A program made the position numbers and the translations under genes. The notes under the pieces were generated by a model. The model was not told the DNA's origin, did no database searches, and saw only the letters and a list, made by a program, of their open reading frames with translations. Of a DNA stretch of 38,214 nucleotides, positions 36,610-38,214 are shown piece after piece; the first letter of the stretch is position 1; each line of letters starts with the position of its first letter. The stretch covers positions 1-38,214 of the forward strand of contig JASAON010001483.1 in assembly GCA_030849065.1 (NCBI GenBank), written 5' to 3'. The DNA comes from Jaenimonas drosophilae. Its lineage: Eukaryota > Euglenozoa > Kinetoplastea > Trypanosomatida > Trypanosomatidae.

Positions 36610-38038
36610 ACGTACAGCCACTAAGCACCAAACCTCCCCTCCCCTCACCACGCCCGCCGCTCTCCTTGTGTGTGCGTGACGTGTGTGTGTGGCCATTAAC
36701 GAGTCGAAACGAAGAGACGCACACGTGTGTTGGAGCCAAAATCTTAAGTGAAAAAGACGTGCCAACAATGCAAGGGGGAGTGCGTTTAACGTGTGGAAGG
36801 AGCTCCGCTCACTTCACCCTCATAAAGCACAACTCCCTTACATACTATATATCTATACCAGTCAAAGCACGTGCATCGCTCTCCCAACCTCGCTGATCTC
36901 CCCCACCCCCCCCCCTTCCAACATCACTCACCCATACACACACACACCGGCCATGGCTCCACGGGGGTTGGGCAGGATGAAGCTTCACCGCCATCATCAA
37001 CAACAACAAAAAAAACATATGGATTCCATTGTATCTTCTTCTCTTTTCTTTTCTTTTCCACAGGTGTGCGGAAGTTTACGTGGAGAGGCTCTGAAACACA
37101 TATACGCACACGGAGGAAGTACGATGTGAAGACAACAAACCTGGCAATACAAAGAGCTGCTCTCCGAACTTTCCCACTCCCCCCTCTCCTCTCCATTGTG
37201 CATCATCTGTCACTGACCCAGCCTCACCTCCACTCGCGCACAGCACAGTAGGTGGAGGAGCACGAGGGAGGCACCACCTATCCAAAACACTATTTTCATA
37301 CAAAACTGATCTTTGTTTTTTTATCTTTATGTTGTGTTGTGCGCGTGGGAACGAACTCAACCTCCATCACCACCCTACTTCTCGCGTTTCACGATCATGA
37401 AGACGATTTGCATAACTTGATCCCCTTCCACGACGCTCCATCTTTCCTTCCCCTCGATGTGCGTAAGAGGACTGTACCCCTTGCAGCAAACTCTCCACTG
37501 ACCTCTACCACATCCATCAGCCATCATCATGGAGAGATGGGGGAAGCCTGTGTATCGAACGCCGAAGATACGTCATTTTTTATTGCTTTGCTGATTATCT
37601 TTGATTGGCAGATGGTTGATTGGGTGGGCCTCGCGCGACCTACCGAGACTCCCCCCTCGCACTCGCAGCACCTCTGCGCGCCTTTTTGGCTTGCGGTTGT
37701 TGTGATGAGGAAGAGGTGTGGGGGCAACGAACAATGCGTCTGTAGGTCATGGGCCCTGTGTGCGTGCTCTCTTCCTCTCCCTCCCCCCCTCCCAGCCACT
37801 TTCTTCCTCTCTACTGGGAGGTATCGAACATATCTCCAATGCGTTCATGACCCACCACCTTACATTGCTCATGTTGGTCAATCAAACTGACGTGATTGTG
37901 GCAGCTTTTTCTGTGTTGCTACTCCTGCTCCATCCACCAACCTCCCCTCTCACACCCTTCTCTCATCTTCACCATCCAACAACAACAACAATGCACGTTT
38001 TATCACTTTGACAGCTTCGTTCCTCCACATCCGCAAAC
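36610..38038 (+). other. 1.4 kb spacer between transketolase and uL24
   Basis: It contains a C run near 36902-36913, a strong tract-plus-CAG at about 37028-37063 that is not followed by a useful reading frame, and several pyrimidine runs before the uL24 gene. I could not support a gene here. Confidence 0.5.
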
Positions 38039-38214
38039 ATGGTCAGCATCAAGTGTGGATCCCGCCGTAAGGCCCGCCGCGCGCACTTCCAGGCCCCCAG
38101 CCACGTGCGCCGCATCCTCATGAGCGCCCCCCTCTCCAAGGAGCTCCGCGCCAAGTACAACGTGCGCGCGATGCCCGTCCGCAAGGATGATGAGGTCATT
38201 GTGAAGCGCGGTGC
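38039..38214 (+). CDS. RPL26: Ribosomal protein uL24 (L26), 3' truncated by window edge
   Basis: The first 58 codons of the large-subunit protein uL24/L26 are present. [40 protein letters not shown] and [14 protein letters not shown] match the eukaryotic family, including the start of the KOW-type region at the window end. A CAG at 38012-38014 lies 24 bases before the ATG and would remove the small ATG at 37991 from the mRNA. The gene continues beyond the window. Confidence 0.96.
   Translation, partial: MVSIKCGSRRKARRAHFQAPSHVRRILMSAPLSKELRAKYNVRAMPVRKDDEVIVKRG

Noticed and set aside
34561..36768. Minus-strand open frames of 312 and 347 codons across transketolase
   Set aside because: Antisense shadows of a strongly conserved gene; no recognisable protein and no start context.
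37541..37890. 117-codon frame starting MGEACVSN upstream of uL24
   Set aside because: Residue 6 is Val, so it does not fit the myristoylation pattern, and its second half translates the pyrimidine tracts expected to serve uL24 splicing.

Overview
The window looks like part of a directional gene cluster from a kinetoplastid protist, most likely a trypanosomatid or a close bodonid relative. Every gene I can support is on the + strand and intronless. Genes are separated by pyrimidine-rich spacers whose last AG sits just before the start codon, as expected for spliced-leader trans-splicing. Ribosomal protein genes occur in tandem copies, and the transketolase ends in SKL, a glycosome/peroxisome import signal. 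The sequence alone does not let me name the genus.

Layout from left to right. At 1-1240 there are four tandem genes (the first cut by the window edge) for the tiny ribosomal protein eL41. Next come a PPR-like protein (1690-2448), a 1304-residue coiled-coil protein (2780-6694), the vesicle-tethering subunit VPS50/syndetin (6888-10022) and a glycerophosphodiester phosphodiesterase family protein (10407-11441). From about 11.4 to 20 kb the region is gene-poor. It carries three low-complexity proteins with N-myristoylation-type starts (12286, 13534, 16974), separated by long pyrimidine-rich spacers. They share short motifs and may be a diverged paralogous set; this is the least explained part of the window. 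Next are two ubiquitin-conjugating (UBC) fold genes: an inactive AKTIP/FTS-like variant (20078-20959) and an active UBE2C-like E2 (21459-21926). An unrecognised 1157-residue protein follows (22714-26187).

The right third is mostly housekeeping: HMG-CoA synthase (27385-28890), a probable CID/VHS-ENTH-fold protein (30180-31085), a six-kelch protein (31401-32492), two identical eS8 genes (32704-33354 and 33640-34290), a glycosomal-type transketolase (34606-36609) and the 5' part of ribosomal protein uL24/L26 (38039 to the window end).

The genes do not form one pathway, which is normal for kinetoplastid polycistronic units. Themes that recur are ribosome supply (eL41, eS8, uL24), membrane traffic (VPS50, possibly the AKTIP-like protein), ubiquitin conjugation, and organellar metabolism. 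Several start codons were moved downstream of the longest possible reading frame because a strong splice acceptor, or a non-ATG start, rules out the upstream extension. I found no tRNA, rRNA, CRISPR array or mobile element.
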